A DNA stretch of 64,000 nucleotides from Endotrypanum monterogeii. Lineage: Eukaryota > Euglenozoa > Kinetoplastea > Trypanosomatida > Trypanosomatidae. The stretch covers positions 1,961,799 through 2,025,798 of the forward strand of contig CM007320.1 of assembly GCA_000333855.2 (NCBI GenBank), in the 5' to 3' direction. The notes beneath the pieces are model-generated. The model was not told the DNA's origin. It did not search any database and worked only from the letters and a program-made list of their open reading frames with translations. This document shows positions 63,101 through 64,000 of the stretch, one piece after another (positions within the stretch are counted from its first letter, which is position 1; each line of letters opens with the position of its first letter). Both the position numbers and the translations under genes were made by a program.

Positions 63101-63704
63101 ACAGGCGAAAGTCGTACTTCTCGGCATGGGTGCTGACGAGACCCTTGGCGGGTACACGCGCTATCGGCGCTTCTTCCAGCGAGAGGGCATGCGGGGTGCC
63201 TGGCGGGAGCTAGAACGAGACTTCGCCAGATTGTGGCAGCGCAACTTGGGTCGCGACGATCGCATCACAATGGACAGTGGGCGGGAGCCGCGCTTCCCGT
63301 ACCTTGATGAGGGCGTTGTACGCACCCTAGAGTGGGTTGTGCTAAAGCGCCGTAACAGCATACTGGCAACATATAACTCGCAATCGCAGCACGCGGCGGA
63401 GGGTAGTGCGGTGTCTGAAGATTCGGTAAGCATGTCTTCACCTACGTCGTCGTCTTCTCCGCACCAGACTTTGGCACCGTGTTCTCGTGATGCATCCTCT
63501 TCACTGACCAGCGACGAGCTCCTGCGGCTTTCCATAGAACCTATTGTAAGCTTCCGACTGAACCTGGGTGAAGGTGACAAGCGTGTTTTGCGCCGCGTGG
63601 CGAGTGTTTTGGGTCTAGGGGACGTCACTCATTTACAGAAACGTGCAATCCAATTTGGCTCCCGCGTGGCGGAGCGCAAGGTCAAGGGCACCACTGACTT
63701 TTGA
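60120..63704 (+). CDS. ASNSD1: ASNSD1-type asparagine synthetase-like protein with LOTUS-like insertion
   Basis: The 1194-residue protein starts MCGIC, giving the N-terminal nucleophile Cys2 of glutamine amidotransferases, and continues with NLRRRGPNTFG, WNGEIFGG and YGRDPLGRHSLL. The synthetase half has SGGIDC at 629-634 (ATP-binding loop), ELVNVAFG, GMGADETLGGYTR from 1002, NLGRDDRI, RFPYLDEGVV and QKRAIQFGSR. This order and the MCGIC start match animal ASNSD1 rather than true AsnB. The enzymatic role of ASNSD1 is uncertain. Large Ser/Thr-rich insertions make it nearly twice the usual length. One insertion, between ALWHAAR and KVVLLGMGADE, is about 260 residues where animals have about 15, and contains a segment at about 868-943 that resembles an OST-HTH/LOTUS domain. 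The loop serine of SGGxDS is Cys634. Confidence 0.88.
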   Translation: MCGICLLVRQRVVGASVTRTPVPASAQEQPQIRAALTCTVGSDTSHVCSALGETVSPPQTIISHHAHDTDGATCIEPLVVRSQSLTSCVCTEAGLDVKSFLSDTKADTSSGLFPEVIHNLRRRGPNTFGITRRSFSSVCQMNADSGVSRMSADNMVGAEDGTTDPAAMQVRTEVAGIASVLGLRGRSTVAQPYDMGVETDTEEDGSTDSWDYRSSLMWNGEIFGGALCPPPWGSDTVLLASRLSQMELECVKMTQETPTGSTALPLVQRQRIFLQKCTALFEQQVEGPYSFIFIATRLRLAVYGRDPLGRHSLLTHVRMTAPREGQDEWDVELIVTSVGVQHSPPASITTTTSATGDANRSSVCSSSSNLSKGDIPILPSSDRRTMTGGGAVTSKRPRHEKTGLSGPLLGSSTLVTPHPLPHSKKLSHRSVADEEDEEDGGDVAAVGSREDCWQEVGVTGLFGIPLQTPLAYDSIAAAAKCADVAGTHSPVTVVKNECGELIGTVYAAQVHLLHCPWQRTNHLVHPLLRTGTLPMVPHEPPPFERILAHEEIAVLPEPLLQWARHLMKSSQPEGSQDQSWVDWAAAHYMLALAVSMHRRITVANAGAADVCDVQELTTARQRPLCVLFSGGIDCTVIAALAHYLLPVETPIELVNVAFGATPEQAPDRIAALRSMEELLRLPLLHTSVDDAVGGARRVSVAPPEREWRLIFVDIPSKSTVDSAHIKDLLVPRHTVMDLDIGTALWHAARASGRMQRLCRSDVETSNAQTATTATTAQGTRTSPLSTGCVGVSNPNVTLDKFSKHFRVYTSVSTTTSASNNDTTIDISSSANPTALCASNIAHTPTTTTTLLAPAISASDDMDSVANLQKYQILVDILIKEGRSGSGPHTPVLLSTLGKEYSLFLHPHIKRYGYKKLGSFLNDAAKAGYLKFAPDAPSKAVRLCRPYDMQRAAAVPPSPWFTTRYMKTKEPVHAPDGSVQLPLPCPGTYEESYVSQAKVVLLGMGADETLGGYTRYRRFFQREGMRGAWRELERDFARLWQRNLGRDDRITMDSGREPRFPYLDEGVVRTLEWVVLKRRNSILATYNSQSQHAAEGSAVSEDSVSMSSPTSSSSPHQTLAPCSRDASSSLTSDELLRLSIEPIVSFRLNLGEGDKRVLRRVASVLGLGDVTHLQKRAIQFGSRVAERKVKGTTDF
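62721..62948 (+). other. Candidate OST-HTH/LOTUS domain inside the ASNSD1-like gene
   Basis: Residues about 868-943 contain a helix (YQILVDILIKEG), then TPVLLSTLGKEY, then IKRYGYKKLGSFLNDA at 909-924, then GYLKF and AVRL. LOTUS domains have the same order: first helix, a [V/L]PLSxLGxxY-like turn and helix, a YG[F/Y]xKL motif and a terminal strand ending in VRL. In known proteins the domain binds RNA or DEAD-box helicases. The assignment is from pattern reading only. Confidence 0.6.
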
Positions 63705-64000
63705 CATTGTTACTTATATGAACGTGACGAGGCTACGGGGAAAAAAGAAAGAAATAAGGAGGGGAAATGGGGGCCAAGCGATGATTTGAGGCAGTAAAAA
63801 GAAACTGCACTGTATCTTGTCTGTCTACTGCGATGGCTTTACCAGCTCATATATATATATATATATATATATCCTACAAAAAAAAAATAAGTCTTTTACT
63901 TTCAGGCAAGGTGGAAAACAACGATGCACAACTATATATATATATATAGTATATATAGTTGTAGTGTGTGTAGTGTAGTAGTCGTTGTTAACTTTATTTT
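63705..64000. other. 3' flank of the ASNSD1-like gene
   Basis: Purine-rich sequence, then (TA)n at 63849-63872 and an inverted repeat. No gene start is visible before the window ends. Confidence 0.6.
63918..63987 (+). repeat. Imperfect inverted repeat around a TA core
   Basis: CAACTATATA near 63929 pairs with TATATAGTTG ending at 63961, and ACAACGA upstream pairs with TCGTTGT near 63981. RNA or cruciform DNA could form a long hairpin here. Confidence 0.5.

Overview
The window looks like part of a nuclear chromosome of a trypanosomatid (kinetoplastid), most likely a Leishmaniinae-type parasite. Every convincing gene is on the + strand and is a single uninterrupted exon. Genes are separated by long AT- and pyrimidine-rich spacers, and most are preceded by a polypyrimidine tract followed by the first AG, the usual signal for spliced-leader trans-splicing. 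A short (CCCTAA)n tract matches the kinetoplastid telomere unit. There is no strand switch, so the whole window is read as part of one polycistronic transcription unit. The genus cannot be fixed from the sequence alone.

Layout, left to right. At 2-2974 is the 3' part of a large unknown gene, then an assembly gap in TA repeats. At 4392-7004 is a polycystin/TRP-type cation channel, at 8348-9493 a SYS1-type Golgi protein and at 10425-12464 a TM9/nonaspanin. A 3.3 kb spacer follows, containing a 20-N gap flanked by a perfect 328 bp duplication. At 15756-17801 is a low-complexity protein with paired PP1-docking motifs (SILK and RVxF). A small Cys-containing protein (19853-20227), a RAD23-like UBL/UBA protein (20847-22025), a PROPPIN/ATG18-like beta-propeller (23608-25503), an M20 acetylornithine-deacetylase-like peptidase (26481-27686) and a TBC Rab-GAP (30052-31602) come next. 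Then an unknown 793-aa protein (33014-35395), a small basic, possibly mitochondrial protein (36040-36618) and a SEC12/PREB-like membrane beta-propeller (38206-40335). Three nodulin-like MFS transporters follow (41242, 46646, 54053), two of them recent mosaic paralogues. The last gene is an ASNSD1-type asparagine-synthetase-like protein (60120-63704) with a large insertion that looks like an OST-HTH/LOTUS RNA-binding domain.

Functionally, several neighbours act in membrane traffic: SYS1, TM9SF, the PROPPIN, the TBC Rab-GAP and the SEC12-like protein. In trypanosomatids co-transcription does not imply co-function, because regulation is mainly post-transcriptional, so this grouping may be coincidental. 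The strongest leads for something undescribed are the LOTUS-like insertion in the ASNSD1 homologue, the candidate PP1 regulator, the patchwork identity of the MFS pair, and the interstitial telomeric repeat in a 5.5 kb gene-free stretch.

Several open frames extend upstream through TTG or GTG codons. Starts were therefore placed at the first sensible ATG downstream of a likely splice acceptor.
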